Positions 16,564 to 25,584 of a stretch of DNA of 64,000 bases are shown one piece after another; within the stretch, counting starts at the first letter, position 1; each line of letters starts with the position of its first letter. Below the pieces are notes generated by a model that searched no databases, was not told the origin of the DNA, and saw only the letters and a program-made list of their open reading frames with translations. The translations under genes were made by a program, and so were the position numbers. The stretch lies in contig JAFZAZ010000015.1 in the NCBI GenBank assembly GCA_017561985.1, positions 72,785 to 136,784 of the forward strand. Direction: 5' to 3'. This stretch comes from Lachnospiraceae bacterium (lineage in GTDB: Bacteria > Bacillota_A > Clostridia > Lachnospirales > Lachnospiraceae).

Positions 16564-17127
16564 TCACTGTCCGATCTCATCCGCAGCCTTCTGTGCAGTC
16601 TTCATCGCCTCCGCAGCATTTTCCGCCGCATCAACAGCCGTCGCGACCGCCTCTTCGACATCCGCCGCCGCTTCCGCCGGCTTCTTCCTGCGGAACACGA
16701 AGAGCTTGCTGAACACGTAGTTGAGGACGATCACGATGATGCTCGTTACCGCCTTCGCCCAGAAGCCCTTGTAGTCAAAGAGCGACTGATCGAGCCCGGC
16801 ATTCACGAGGAGCGTCGGAAGCTCGATCTCGATCAGGCCGGTCGCAGCACGCGCGCCGAAGAACTTGGCCATCTCCGCAAAATATGCTTTCGCGCCGACC
16901 GTCTTGCTCTCAAACACATACTTTTTGTTCGTGAAAAATGCAAACAGCACTGCCACCACCCAGGCGATCGCGTTGGTGAGCGTAAACTCCCAGCCCTTCG
17001 CACTCAGGTGAAATATCTTCTGAACCGCATACGCCGTGACCCAGTTTACAAGAGTCGTCGCCACGCCGAAGATCAGGTACATGATCACCTCGCGGTAGCG
17101 TACAAATAACTTTTTGATTGTCTCCAT
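16564..17127 (-). CDS. GtrA-family membrane protein with Ala-rich tail
   Basis: 187 residues. Residues 10-140 form four membrane helices of the GtrA family (IMYLIFGVATTLVNWVTAY, AIAWVVAVLFAFFTNKKYVF, LVNAGLDQSLF, VTSIIVIVLNYVFSKLFVFRRK). The family is tied to polysaccharide or lipid-linked sugar transport. The last 40 residues are a soluble Ala/Glu-rich helix (DVEEAVATAVDAAENAAEAM), longer than the family core and resembling the Ala-rich repeats of the 592-residue membrane protein at 58.9 kb. AAAGGA precedes the ATG. It is probably the first gene of an operon with the RlmI-like gene. Confidence 0.85.
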   Translation of the reverse strand: METIKKLFVRYREVIMYLIFGVATTLVNWVTAYAVQKIFHLSAKGWEFTLTNAIAWVVAVLFAFFTNKKYVFESKTVGAKAYFAEMAKFFGARAATGLIEIELPTLLVNAGLDQSLFDYKGFWAKAVTSIIVIVLNYVFSKLFVFRRKKPAEAAADVEEAVATAVDAAENAAEAMKTAQKAADEIGQ

Positions 17128-17166
17128 GATAATCCTTTCCCCCGCGGGGCCGCGGTCATTTTACGG

Positions 17167-17200
17167 AAGAAAACGAGCCGTCACTCGTACGGCCCGTTTC
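17167..17200 (-). terminator. Terminator of the NUDIX gene
   Basis: Minus-strand hairpin AACGGGCCGT / ACGGCTCGTT with a short loop and one mismatch, then TTTTCTTCC. Confidence 0.65.
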
Positions 17201-17206
17201 GTTCTC

Positions 17207-17659
17207 TCAGGAATACTTTCGATTGCCCCAAAGGTTTTTCTTCTTCAGTTCCAGATATTCGTTGTAGGCTTTCTCAAGGATCTGCTTTTCGTTCGAAAAC
17301 TTCAGCAAATGATACGCCTCATGATACTTGTAGAACCCGGAATCCGCGAAGTACTCCTCTGTCTGTGGTTTGCTGTAATAACTGTCCGCCATCATCAGGT
17401 ACCAGTGAACGTCCTTCTGGACCATGTTCTGCGAGGTATTGAAGGTGTAACGGCTCTTGCCGACGTACTTGACGATCTTCGCGTCCGCACCGCTCTCTTC
17501 CCTCACTTCCCGGACTGCCGTCTCGGGATATTCCTCACCTTCTTCTACCGTTCCCTTGGGAAGCACCCATCCTTCGTATTTGCGCTTGTAATTCTTGTAA
17601 AGCAGCAGGATCTTCCCTCTGAAAATAACAACACCACCACAGCTCGTCGCTTCAATCAT
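17207..17659 (-). CDS. NUDIX hydrolase
   Basis: 150 residues with the Nudix box GTVEEGEEYPETAVREVREESG (GX5EX7REUXEEXGU), near residues 34-55. The opening IEATSCGGVVIFRGKILLLYK is the usual first strand pair, and WVLPKG precedes the box. Such enzymes split nucleoside diphosphates linked to another group; bis(5'-nucleosyl)-tetraphosphatases have a similar layout. The substrate is not determined. The start at 17659 is preceded by AGGGGG at 7 nt; the frame extends six codons further upstream without a better site. Confidence 0.88.
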   Translation of the reverse strand: MIEATSCGGVVIFRGKILLLYKNYKRKYEGWVLPKGTVEEGEEYPETAVREVREESGADAKIVKYVGKSRYTFNTSQNMVQKDVHWYLMMADSYYSKPQTEEYFADSGFYKYHEAYHLLKFSNEKQILEKAYNEYLELKKKNLWGNRKYS

Positions 17660-17732
17660 AGCAGGACCCCCTGTCATTTGGTGTATGAAAGATTAAATTC
17701 AGTATACCCCCGCCGGCGGAATTTTGCAAGCA

Positions 17733-18221
17733 CTACTTCACGGCATCCAGCTCTCTGAGCGCTTCGCTCAGGCTCCGAATGGCGGGCATGTAACAAGTCT
17801 GTACTTTTTCGTTTCGCTTGCGGTAAAACCGCTCGCGCGTCTCGGCGTCGGGAATGGTGATACCGCGCGACACGTCCGTGTTGTGGCGCAGGTCGGCAAG
17901 TTTCACGCGGATGGCCAGCCGGTTGGCGGAAACCCGGATCTTCTCGATATACTCCGCGTACGAATCGTCGCGGTCGTGGCGAAGCAGAAGGAGCGCGTCC
18001 GTGACGACGTCGCCGAAACGGCTGCGGAATTCCTCCTCGGTCATGTAATCGGGGTGGTCCTCCATCACGTCATGAAGGTACGCGACGATCTTCTCCTCCT
18101 CGGTGTCCACAAAGGAAGCCACCGCCTCCGGGTGCAGATAATACGGGCGGTTCGCCTTGTCCGTCTGCCCCGCATGCGCTTCCCGGGAGATCGCAATCGC
18201 TTCGTTCAACAACTCGCTCAT
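17733..18221 (-). CDS. HD-domain phosphohydrolase, SpoT-like
   Basis: 162 residues. The pattern is HAGQTDKANRPYYLHPEAVA, VAYLHDVMED (HD motif), and VKLADLRHNTD, the order seen in the hydrolase domain of RelA/SpoT proteins. There is no synthetase, TGS or ACT domain, so it resembles the small single-domain hydrolases (MESH1-like). It may degrade (p)ppGpp or a related nucleotide; that is inference from the fold. AAAGGA lies ahead of the ATG. It follows the U32 gene on the minus strand with 23 bp between, so co-transcription is likely. Confidence 0.85.
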   Translation of the reverse strand: MSELLNEAIAISREAHAGQTDKANRPYYLHPEAVASFVDTEEEKIVAYLHDVMEDHPDYMTEEEFRSRFGDVVTDALLLLRHDRDDSYAEYIEKIRVSANRLAIRVKLADLRHNTDVSRGITIPDAETRERFYRKRNEKVQTCYMPAIRSLSEALRELDAVK

Positions 18222-18244
18222 AGCAGTCCTTTCCGACCTTCAGG

Positions 18245-20791
18245 TCACAGAATCCCCCGTTTCCAATGCCCCCTCGTATATGCGACGGATGCGATCGGCT
18301 CAGCCACCGTCTCCCCGTCCATCGCGGCCGCAAGTGCGCGGAGCACGCGCTCCGTCTCACGCCGCGTCTCTGTCGAAAACACCGCGCGCACGCCGTACGG
18401 CCGTTTCGTCCTCACCTCGTCGTACACCGTGAGAAGCGACGTCACATGCGCGTTGTACAAAAGCGAATGACAATACCTGCATACGCTTCTCACCGGCATC
18501 GCGCCGGCTGTCTCGTCATACAAAAGTCCCTGCGGATTGCTTCCCGGATTCCCGCAGCCGAACGCGGTCCTGTGCGGGCACTGCTCCGAGATCATCAAAA
18601 CCGTCCGCTCGTACACCGTAAGCCACGCCGACGATGCCATCGTTTCCGAGATCTCGCTGCGCCTGAGCTCCGGCGAAAGTGTCCCCGCGTCCGCACCGTG
18701 TTCTTCGTAAAATGCCGCTGCCGCGTCATTCATCAGATGCAGCGTGCTGTCGGTGTACACCGTAAGTCCCGGGAACCGCCCGCGCCACGTTTCGACGCGC
18801 GCCAGCTGGTCCGGCGTGCGGACGATCAATGTGTCGATGTGCTCCTCCGAAAGAAGCCGCTCTGCCTCCGCAACAGCCTTGCGTCCGCGCTCGCCCTTGC
18901 CGACTCTCGGCAGGACAAGTCCGATGCGCACCGGTTTCGCGGTTCCAAGCTTCCGTTCCGTCCGCAAAATGGTGAAGCACGCTTCATACTCTCCCTCCAT
19001 ATCCACCCAGAGGTCGGTTGCGACCGAATACCGCACGGAAGCCTCGGTCTGCTCCTTCGTACAAACGCACACGGCGACGCGCTCCGTCTGCCGCTCCGCA
19101 TCCGCGAGAGTCACCGCGTCATCGCCCGCAACAGTCACAGTCTCGTCTTCACCGTCCGCACTGCGCGGCGCACTGCCGTATATCGTCTCCGGAGCCTTCG
19201 GAATGCTTCTCCGGAACGTCTTTAAAACCGCGCTTTCGTAGGCTTCCAAAGCCTCTCTGCGCAGCTCGTTGATCTTTGAAACAGGGACGAACAAACCGTC
19301 CGCGACATCCGCGGAAAGCTGCTCCCACGCGTACCCGGACCCGCCTGTGCGGCGCAGTTTCTCAAGGACATCCTCGCCTGTCGTGGGACGGAGCTTCGCC
19401 TCCTCGGGCACGTCTCCCGCCACCGTCACGCAGGCTCTTCCCTCCTCGTCGGTGACCGTCAGCCGGATCGGTTCTCCGGCCGCTGCCCGGAACGTTCCGC
19501 ACACGGGAAGCGGTTTTCTGCCCGTGACAAACTCCTCGTCGATCTCCTCAAGAAGAGCTTCATTTTTCATGCGGTACACGTCCGCCTTTTTCGGGATCTT
19601 CCCGAACGACGGATCCCAGCGGATCGCTACGGGACGCGACGCGTCAAATCTCGCCATGTCCTTCGGGATCGTGATATCCCCGCACACAAAATGCCCGCTC
19701 GTGCGTATCTCAAGCACATCGCCTGCACCGACCTCGCCGGTCAGCGTGAGCACTGCGCTCGGTCTCGTGCCTCCCGAGATCTCCGCGGTGCCGACCTTCA
19801 CTCCGGTATGATTCGGGCGCGTCGTGCACATCATCTCGCTGCCCTTGGTGTCAAACACATAACCTCCGCAAAAGCCTCCGCGGTTGTACAGGTCCGCGAG
19901 AGCACCGATGTCGGTGCGCATCTCGTCCTCATTTTCCGCGAGATAACGGCGGTATTCCTGCGGCCCGAGCTCCTCGTAGCGGTCGAGCCATTTGCGGTAC
20001 ATGCCGGTCACGCCGGCAGCGTACTCCGCCTTCTTCATCCGACCCTCGAGCTTCAGCGAGTCGATGCCGGTCTCGATCAATTCATGCAGCCCCGGAAGAA
20101 GGCACTGGTCCTTCGGACTCAGAAGATAACCGCTCGCGGCCCTCTTTCCGTCGGCCCGCCCTTCCGCAGTTTCCTCGTAGCGGTACTGCTTGCGGCACGG
20201 CTGTGCGCAGCGACCGCGGTTGCCGCTTCTTCCGCCGATCAGCGACGATAGAAGGCACTGTCCGGAGTATGAATAACAAAGCGCTCCGTGCGCGAAGATC
20301 TCGAGCTCCAGGTCCGTCGCGTCCGCAAGCTCCGCGATCTCCGCAAGGTTCAATTCCCTCGCGGGGACGATGCGCGTCACGGACTTCGGGAACAGTTTCA
20401 CCGCCTCCGCCTGCGTGACGGTCATCTGCGTGCTCACGTGGATGGGAAGCTCCGGGAACCACTCCGCGATGCATTTCATCACGCCCGGATCCTGCACGAT
20501 CACCGCGTCCAGTCCCGCCTCGTAAAATGGAAGCAGGTAGTCCCTCAGTTCCGCAAGTTCGCGATTTTTCAACAGCGTGTTGACCGTGAGGTACACCTTC
20601 ACGCCGCGCATGTGCGCGTAGTCGATGCCCTGCAGCAGCCGCTCGCCGTCCGGATTGTCCGCATAGGCGCGCGCACCGAAGCGCGGTCCGCCGATGTAAA
20701 CGGCGTCACAGCCCGCTTCCGTGACCGCACACAGCGTCTCGTAGGAGCCCGCCGGCGCCAGCAGTTCGATTGTGCGGTTGCGATTTCTCAT
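18245..20791 (-). CDS. U32-family peptidase-like protein (tRNA hydroxylation type)
   Basis: 848 residues. The N-terminal 330 residues are the U32 domain: LLAPAGSYETLCAVTEAGCDAVYIGG, VYLTVNTLLKN, VSTQMTVTQ, and the conserved ALCYSYSGQCLLSS, RSGNRGRCAQPCRKQY and LKLEGRMKKAEY. The central part (about 380-520) fits DUF3656, found in large Firmicutes U32 proteins. The last 250 residues include a Cys set in HRTAFGCGNPG and CRYCHSLLYN. In other bacteria U32 proteins such as TrhP and RlhA promote prephenate-dependent hydroxylation of tRNA or rRNA, which is more likely here than collagenase activity. The gene order ruvA-ruvB-zapA-U32 is usual in Clostridia. Confidence 0.88.
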   Translation of the reverse strand: MRNRNRTIELLAPAGSYETLCAVTEAGCDAVYIGGPRFGARAYADNPDGERLLQGIDYAHMRGVKVYLTVNTLLKNRELAELRDYLLPFYEAGLDAVIVQDPGVMKCIAEWFPELPIHVSTQMTVTQAEAVKLFPKSVTRIVPARELNLAEIAELADATDLELEIFAHGALCYSYSGQCLLSSLIGGRSGNRGRCAQPCRKQYRYEETAEGRADGKRAASGYLLSPKDQCLLPGLHELIETGIDSLKLEGRMKKAEYAAGVTGMYRKWLDRYEELGPQEYRRYLAENEDEMRTDIGALADLYNRGGFCGGYVFDTKGSEMMCTTRPNHTGVKVGTAEISGGTRPSAVLTLTGEVGAGDVLEIRTSGHFVCGDITIPKDMARFDASRPVAIRWDPSFGKIPKKADVYRMKNEALLEEIDEEFVTGRKPLPVCGTFRAAAGEPIRLTVTDEEGRACVTVAGDVPEEAKLRPTTGEDVLEKLRRTGGSGYAWEQLSADVADGLFVPVSKINELRREALEAYESAVLKTFRRSIPKAPETIYGSAPRSADGEDETVTVAGDDAVTLADAERQTERVAVCVCTKEQTEASVRYSVATDLWVDMEGEYEACFTILRTERKLGTAKPVRIGLVLPRVGKGERGRKAVAEAERLLSEEHIDTLIVRTPDQLARVETWRGRFPGLTVYTDSTLHLMNDAAAAFYEEHGADAGTLSPELRRSEISETMASSAWLTVYERTVLMISEQCPHRTAFGCGNPGSNPQGLLYDETAGAMPVRSVCRYCHSLLYNAHVTSLLTVYDEVRTKRPYGVRAVFSTETRRETERVLRALAAAMDGETVAEPIASVAYTRGHWKRGIL

Positions 20792-20838
20792 TCAGTCCCC
20801 CGTGTCCGGTCGTATTTTCCGTAAAATGGTCCGCCGCA

Positions 20839-20868
20839 CAAAAAAGCGGATGCTTTCGATCCGCTTTT
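20839..20868 (-). terminator. Terminator of zapA
   Basis: Stem AAAGCGGAT / ATCCGCTTT with a 7-nt loop, followed on the minus strand by TTTTTTG. It separates the ruvAB-zapA group from the U32 gene. An inverted pair of the dispersed motif (TATTTTCCGTAAAATG) lies at 20813-20828. Confidence 0.8.
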
Positions 20869-20877
20869 ATGCGCAAT

Positions 20878-21297
20878 TCAACCATTGCGATGTTTCCGAT
20901 AATTGCCGAGCTCCGTCTCAAGGCGCACGATCTTCTTCTGATCCTCGAGCTGCGCAGCCTTGAGCTGTTCCAGCCGGTCCTCAAGCTCCTTGATCCTGGA
21001 GCGGTCCGCGAGCATGTCGTGCTTCATGTTGAAGATGTCCGTCTCGCGCTGCTCAAGCTCGCTCTGCTTGTCCGCAAGCTGCTGCCGCGTCTTGAGATAA
21101 TCGTCCGCGACGTTGATGAGGACGAGCGCCTCCTTCATGTCGAGGTCCATGTTCTTGTAGCCTTTGATCTCCTTGACGGCACCGTATTTGCCGTTCAGGT
21201 ACGTGGCGATCTTCTGGAGATATTCCTCCTCCTCGATCCCGACGATCTGGTACCTCTTACCGTTGATGATTACTTCCGCTTCCGTCCGCTTCTGCAT
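20878..21297 (-). CDS. zapA: Cell division protein ZapA
   Basis: 139 residues. The N-terminal domain (VIINGKRYQIVGIEEEEYLQKIATYLNGKY) and the helix MDLDMKEALVLINVADDYLK are typical of ZapA, the FtsZ-ring bundling protein. The C-terminal half (70-135) is a coiled coil rich in Glu, Lys and Leu, longer than the shortest family members. AGAGGAGAG precedes the ATG. It follows ruvB by 39 bp, giving a likely ruvA-ruvB-zapA transcript that ends at the terminator just downstream. Confidence 0.9.
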   Translation of the reverse strand: MQKRTEAEVIINGKRYQIVGIEEEEYLQKIATYLNGKYGAVKEIKGYKNMDLDMKEALVLINVADDYLKTRQQLADKQSELEQRETDIFNMKHDMLADRSRIKELEDRLEQLKAAQLEDQKKIVRLETELGNYRKHRNG

Positions 21298-21336
21298 CGC
21301 GACTCTCCTCTCTTTCCCTCAAATATCGATATCTGA

Positions 21337-22341
21337 TCAGCCCTTGTCCGGCATGGGAATTCCCAGATGCTCGTACGCCTCGCGCGTAACCATGCGCCCG
21401 CGCGGCGTCCTCACGATCAAACCGGTCTGAACCAGGTACGGCTCGTACACTTCCTCGACGGTCTCCTGATCCTCGCCGATGGTCGTCGCAACGGCGTTCG
21501 TACCAACCGGCCCGCCGCCGAATTTCGTGATCATCGCAAGCAGGATAGCCCGGTCGATCTGGTCCAGTCCGAGACGGTCAACCTCGAGCATGTCGAGCGC
21601 CGCACGCGCCACATCGCCCCGGATGATACCGTCGTATTTTACTTCCGCAAAATCCCTCACGCGCTTCAAAAGGCGGTTCGCCAGTCGCGGCGTTCCGCGC
21701 GATCTGCGCGCGATCTCCTTCGCTCCGTCCTCGTCGATCTCGACTCCGATCACTCTCGCCGAGTGTCTCGCGATCAATGCAAGCTCGTCGACCGTGTAAA
21801 ATGCGAGTCTCTCGACAACGCCGAAACGGTCGCGGAGCGGTGCCGTCAGCATGCCCGCACGCGTCGTTGCTCCGACGAGCGTGAACTTCGGCAGTTTCAG
21901 CCGAACCGGCTTGGCAGCCGGGCCCGTGCCGATGATGACGTCGACGCGGCAGTCCTCCATCGCGGAGTAAAGCATCTCCTCCACCTGACGGCTCAGTCTG
22001 TGAATCTCGTCGATGAAAAGGATGTCGTTGAGTTTCAGTTTGCTCAAAATGGCGGCGATGTCGCCCTGCTTCTCCAACGCCGGCCCCGACGTCGTCAGCA
22101 GGTGAACTCCCATCTCGTTGGCGATAATATTCGCAAGCGTCGTCTTGCCGAGGCCGGGAGGTCCGAACAAGAGCACGTGATCAAGCGCCTCGCCGCGGGC
22201 TTTCGCCGCTTTGATGTAGATGTCCATCGAATCCTTGACCTTCGTCTGGCCGATGTACTCGGACAGAAGCTGCGGCCGCAGGGATCCCTCCAAGCGGACA
22301 TCCTCCGCCGTCTCTTCCGTTGTCAGAATTCGCTTCGCCAT
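21337..22341 (-). CDS. ruvB: Holliday junction branch migration helicase RuvB
   Basis: 334 residues, the usual length. The signature opening [19 protein letters not shown] is followed by Walker [11 protein letters not shown], Walker [11 protein letters not shown], sensor 1 LVGATTRAG and the arginine-finger region [12 protein letters not shown]. The C-terminal winged helix includes [26 protein letters not shown]. With RuvA it drives branch migration of Holliday junctions. ruvC is not in this window. The gene lies 100 bp after ruvA. Confidence 0.97.
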   Translation of the reverse strand: MAKRILTTEETAEDVRLEGSLRPQLLSEYIGQTKVKDSMDIYIKAAKARGEALDHVLLFGPPGLGKTTLANIIANEMGVHLLTTSGPALEKQGDIAAILSKLKLNDILFIDEIHRLSRQVEEMLYSAMEDCRVDVIIGTGPAAKPVRLKLPKFTLVGATTRAGMLTAPLRDRFGVVERLAFYTVDELALIARHSARVIGVEIDEDGAKEIARRSRGTPRLANRLLKRVRDFAEVKYDGIIRGDVARAALDMLEVDRLGLDQIDRAILLAMITKFGGGPVGTNAVATTIGEDQETVEEVYEPYLVQTGLIVRTPRGRMVTREAYEHLGIPMPDKG

Positions 22342-22441
22342 AGTAACCTTGCACCTCTTTGGTGATATCGCATCCGGCCGCGTTTCATCGCGCAGCCGTC
22401 ATATGAAACCGGAGCCGCACTCTGTGCGTCCGGAAAATGTC

Positions 22442-23044
22442 TTATAAATACCGCAGGCTTCGCGTGAAGATATCGTCCGCATCGAGCTCCGATTTGTTCT
22501 CCACCTTCGCGACAGCCTTCGCTGCGTCGCTTCTCGAATATCCGATGGCGATCAAAGCCTCGATGGCGTCCTCGCTCGCCGAACCGCCCGACACTGTCTC
22601 CGGCGCCGAAGTCTTCGCGCCGACATCCGTGCCCGGCATCCAGCTGACCTTGTCCCTGAGGTCGAGGATGATTTTCGCCGCGGTCTTCTTTCCGAGGCCG
22701 GGTGCCTTCGCGATCGCCGCCTCGTCCCCCGTCATGATCGCAACGGTCAGATCCGAGGCCGGAAGCACCGACAAAACGGCGAGCGCTCCCTTCGGGCCTA
22801 CACCGCTCACGGTGATCAGCTTGCGGAACATCGCAAGCGTCTCCTGCGAGAGAAATGCGAACAGCGTGATGCCCGTGTTCTCGTTCACGCTCAGGTGCGT
22901 GTACACGCGGACCTCCTCGCCGACTGCAGGGAGAAGCGCCAGCTCGGACGCCGGCATGAGCACCTCATACCCGACGCCGCCGACCATTATCACGGCTCCC
23001 GTCGCCCCACGTTCTTCCAGTCTTCCCTGAAGCATCGCAATCAT
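22442..23044 (-). CDS. ruvA: Holliday junction DNA-binding protein RuvA
   Basis: 200 residues. Domain I (MIAMLQGRLEERGATGAVI, GVGYEV) is the OB fold. Domain II has the helix-hairpin-helix motifs LITVSGVGPKGALAVLSVLP and KAPGLGKKTAAKIILDLRDKV. Domain III (DAIEALIAIGYSRSDAAKAVA) is the RuvB-binding end. AGGT precedes the ATG at 23044. An extension of the frame to 23251 runs through the divergent promoter region and is not family-like. It heads the ruvA-ruvB-zapA group and is divergent from the exonuclease gene. Confidence 0.96.
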   Translation of the reverse strand: MIAMLQGRLEERGATGAVIMVGGVGYEVLMPASELALLPAVGEEVRVYTHLSVNENTGITLFAFLSQETLAMFRKLITVSGVGPKGALAVLSVLPASDLTVAIMTGDEAAIAKAPGLGKKTAAKIILDLRDKVSWMPGTDVGAKTSAPETVSGGSASEDAIEALIAIGYSRSDAAKAVAKVENKSELDADDIFTRSLRYL

Positions 23045-23125
23045 CGAAAAATACCTCACTGTCCGGATTCCAACATCCATACAAAAGTATACCATACAAA
23101 TCGCGGAAAAGCACCTATTTTCTGT

Positions 23126-23154
23126 TTGAATTATGCCATATTCTTTGTTACTAT
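23126..23154 (+). promoter_or_regulatory. Promoter of the exonuclease gene
   Basis: TTGAAT (23126-23131), a 17-bp spacer and TACTAT (23149-23154). Confidence 0.45.
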
Positions 23155-23233
23155 AGAGGTCGGAACAGGGCGCCACCCGCTCCCGGCCGTCGACCGTCGG
23201 GAGCAATGTCGCACGGCGCCTGCGGAGGAAGTC

Positions 23234-24403
23234 ATGCGCGTTTGCGAACAACCCCTAAACGAATGGATCCCGGGCGGTCTTCCGGACCGTCTGTCCGGGC
23301 TGCTTGCCGCCTCGCGGCACTACCCGGAAGACTGCGGAGCCCCCGTATTTTTCGATATCGAGACTACAGGGTTAAGTCCGCTCTCCGCTTCGGTCTATCT
23401 GATCGGCGCCACAGCTCCGACCGAACAGGGCTGGGTGTTCCGCCAATGGTTTGCCGAACGTCCCTCGGAGGAGGCCGACATCATCTCCGCATTTCGCGAT
23501 TCCATCCCTTCGGACGCGGTTCTCATCCACTATAACGGCTCAACATTCGACATTCCTTTTCTGCGCGACCGCTGCCGTGCGCTCTCGCTCGGCGAGTTTT
23601 CGGTTGCACATTCGCTCGATTTTTATCCGCTCCTCCGCGTGCTCAAGCCTCTCGCAGGTCTGCCCTCGAGCCGCCAGCGCGATCTGGAGCCGCTCGCTTC
23701 CTACCGCCGCGAAGATCCGTATGACGGCGGTACTTTGATCCGGTTTTACGCCGATTTCGTCGGCCTTCAGAAGTTCGACACGGAAAATGCGGAGGCCCGC
23801 TACCGCGACCTCGCGCGCCACAACCGCGAGGACATCCTCGGACTTGTCACGCTGACACGGCTTCTTCCGTGCGTGGACATCTCCCCGACTTCCGTGGAAC
23901 ATGCCGAGCTCGCCCAGGGTGATCCCGGCTCCGTGACGCTTCGGCTTCGCATGGACGCCGACTGGCCCGCAGGACTTACGCTGCGTAAGCCTCTCGAGAA
24001 GTTCCTCACTCCGAAAAATACGCCCATGGTTTCATCCCTGAAACTCTCAAGCGAAACCGACGGAGGCCTTCTATTGACGATCCCGGTTCTCACCGAACCG
24101 GCGAGGCATTACTACGCAAACTACAAGGATTACTATTATCTCCCGCTCGAAAACCGCGTGATCCACAAAAGCATCGCCTCCCACATGGACAAGGCATACC
24201 GCCGCGCGGCCAAACGCGACGAAGCGTTCGAATGGTCCCGCGGGACGCTTCTCCCGCAGGTCGGCGACCTCTTCTCGCCGGTTTTCGTCTACAGGAACAA
24301 GGATTTATGCCGTCTCTTCCCCGTACAGGAACTCGAGAGGCACCCGGAGCTGCTCGCCACCTACGCGGCAGAGCTTCTGCAGCTCTTCGGAAGGAAATGT
24401 TAA
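23234..24403 (+). CDS. DnaQ-fold 3'-5' exonuclease, YprB family
   Basis: 389 residues with GGAGG 5 nt before the ATG. The RNase H-like exonuclease motifs are FDIETTGLSPL (Exo I, near residue 38), HYNGSTFDIPFLRDR (Exo II) and RHNREDILGLVTL (Exo III, HX4D type). This arrangement matches the YprB ribonuclease H-like family of Firmicutes. The C-terminal 180 residues form a second region without catalytic motifs. Whether it acts on DNA or RNA is not known. It is divergent from ruvA. A longer frame starting at 22895 overlaps ruvA and is rejected. Confidence 0.85.
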   Translation: MRVCEQPLNEWIPGGLPDRLSGLLAASRHYPEDCGAPVFFDIETTGLSPLSASVYLIGATAPTEQGWVFRQWFAERPSEEADIISAFRDSIPSDAVLIHYNGSTFDIPFLRDRCRALSLGEFSVAHSLDFYPLLRVLKPLAGLPSSRQRDLEPLASYRREDPYDGGTLIRFYADFVGLQKFDTENAEARYRDLARHNREDILGLVTLTRLLPCVDISPTSVEHAELAQGDPGSVTLRLRMDADWPAGLTLRKPLEKFLTPKNTPMVSSLKLSSETDGGLLLTIPVLTEPARHYYANYKDYYYLPLENRVIHKSIASHMDKAYRRAAKRDEAFEWSRGTLLPQVGDLFSPVFVYRNKDLCRLFPVQELERHPELLATYAAELLQLFGRKC

Positions 24404-24417
24404 CAGCCGAAACAATC

Positions 24418-24455
24418 AAAAATGCCGGAGACATCGATCGTCTCCGGCATTTTTC
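24418..24455. terminator. Bidirectional terminator after the exonuclease gene
   Basis: Stem AAAATGCCGGAGA / TCTCCGGCATTTT with a 9-nt loop. The arms carry AAAATGC, a partial match to the dispersed motif in inverted orientation. Confidence 0.85.
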
Positions 24456-24457
24456 GT

Positions 24458-25555
24458 TTACTCTTCCTCCAATGACCACATCAGCGCCTGAAGCTCATCC
24501 TCTTTGGAATTCACTTCCTCTTCGGTCCCGTAAAGGTCCAGAAGCCAGCAGCTTCCGGTTTCGTCGGAAGCGAGGCAGAGAACCTCTTTCATCTTCTGAT
24601 CATTTTCCGTGTAGGTCATGATAACCTTCCGGTATTCCATCCTGCCCTGCACCGTCACGATCTCGCCAAACGTTGTCCCGTCATCCTTCAGACTGTCGAT
24701 CAGACCCTGCAGCAGATTTTTTGCTGTCTGATCCGCACGGTTTTTATTGTGACGGATCATGATTCCGGTTGTACCTTCCTCGTTGAACGGGAGCAGCAGG
24801 TCATCTCCGTCCGTCACAACCTTCAAAACGCTGCCGTTTTTGTAGGCAAAGCGGACTTCCGTTCCGTCCGGCATGGCATTTTCCCATACGACATACTTCG
24901 GCTCTGTCTCTTTCGGAATCAGGCTCATGGCGATATCGAGAGCCGCCTTGCCGCTGCCGGACTCCAACGATCCGCCGCCGTTTGCCTTGCTGATCCCCTC
25001 GACAATGTATACTCCCACATCGTTCGGCTTGCCGTAGATCACGACAAATCCCGCGCCTTCCGTCTTGCTGCCAGCCGCATCCTCATACGTCAAATGCGAC
25101 ATCGGAACAAGATATCCGCGCATTCCGTTGATGTTGTCGTAAAACTTTGTGCCGCTTCCGGATACGGAAAATTCCTTCAGCTTGAGAACCTCATTTGCCA
25201 AAGAAGCCTTTGCTCCGGAGCTGATCAGCGCGAACACATCGCTCTCGTCGAAGATTGCGCCGTTTTGAACGGTATCCGTGGAGAAAACACACAGAAGATA
25301 GTCCGTCGTGTCCACGAAGAAAACGCCTTTCTCCTCTCGCACGGCCGCACCCTCCGGCAGATTCAGTTCCACCGGAAGAGAGATCGGTTCCTTCACATCG
25401 GGTCCTCCCGGGTTATCCGGCTGACCGGGGGTGGCGGTAATATCCGTTGAATCGGGGTCGCTCTCCTTCTCCTTTCCGCATGCGGAAAATGCGAAGAGCA
25501 TTGCGATTACTGTCGCCAGAAGCAACAGCTTCTTTCCTGTCCGTTTCACATCCAC
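24458..25555 (-). CDS. Lipoprotein of unknown function
   Basis: 365 residues with a lipoprotein signal (lipobox FSAC, Cys26) followed by a 25-residue Asp/Thr/Pro/Gly linker. The rest is a mixed alpha/beta domain with no motif I know. The C-terminus LYGTEEEVNSKEDELQALMWSLEEE has the same plan as the ends of the lipoproteins at 39970 and 43711 (each ending in a helix with LWSL or LWSF), and each contains a YTEN or similar strand shortly before it, so the three appear paralogous. It probably sits on the outer face of the membrane. It is transcribed from downstream of the 1876-residue gene, on the same strand. Confidence 0.75.
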   Translation of the reverse strand: MDVKRTGKKLLLLATVIAMLFAFSACGKEKESDPDSTDITATPGQPDNPGGPDVKEPISLPVELNLPEGAAVREEKGVFFVDTTDYLLCVFSTDTVQNGAIFDESDVFALISSGAKASLANEVLKLKEFSVSGSGTKFYDNINGMRGYLVPMSHLTYEDAAGSKTEGAGFVVIYGKPNDVGVYIVEGISKANGGGSLESGSGKAALDIAMSLIPKETEPKYVVWENAMPDGTEVRFAYKNGSVLKVVTDGDDLLLPFNEEGTTGIMIRHNKNRADQTAKNLLQGLIDSLKDDGTTFGEIVTVQGRMEYRKVIMTYTENDQKMKEVLCLASDETGSCWLLDLYGTEEEVNSKEDELQALMWSLEEE

Positions 25556-25584
25556 TCTCCTTTATATTCGTCTCCGGTCATTTT

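Noticed and set aside
22895..23233. Longer N-terminus for the exonuclease
   Set aside because: It would overlap ruvA and lacks a ribosome binding site. GGAGG precedes the ATG at 23234.
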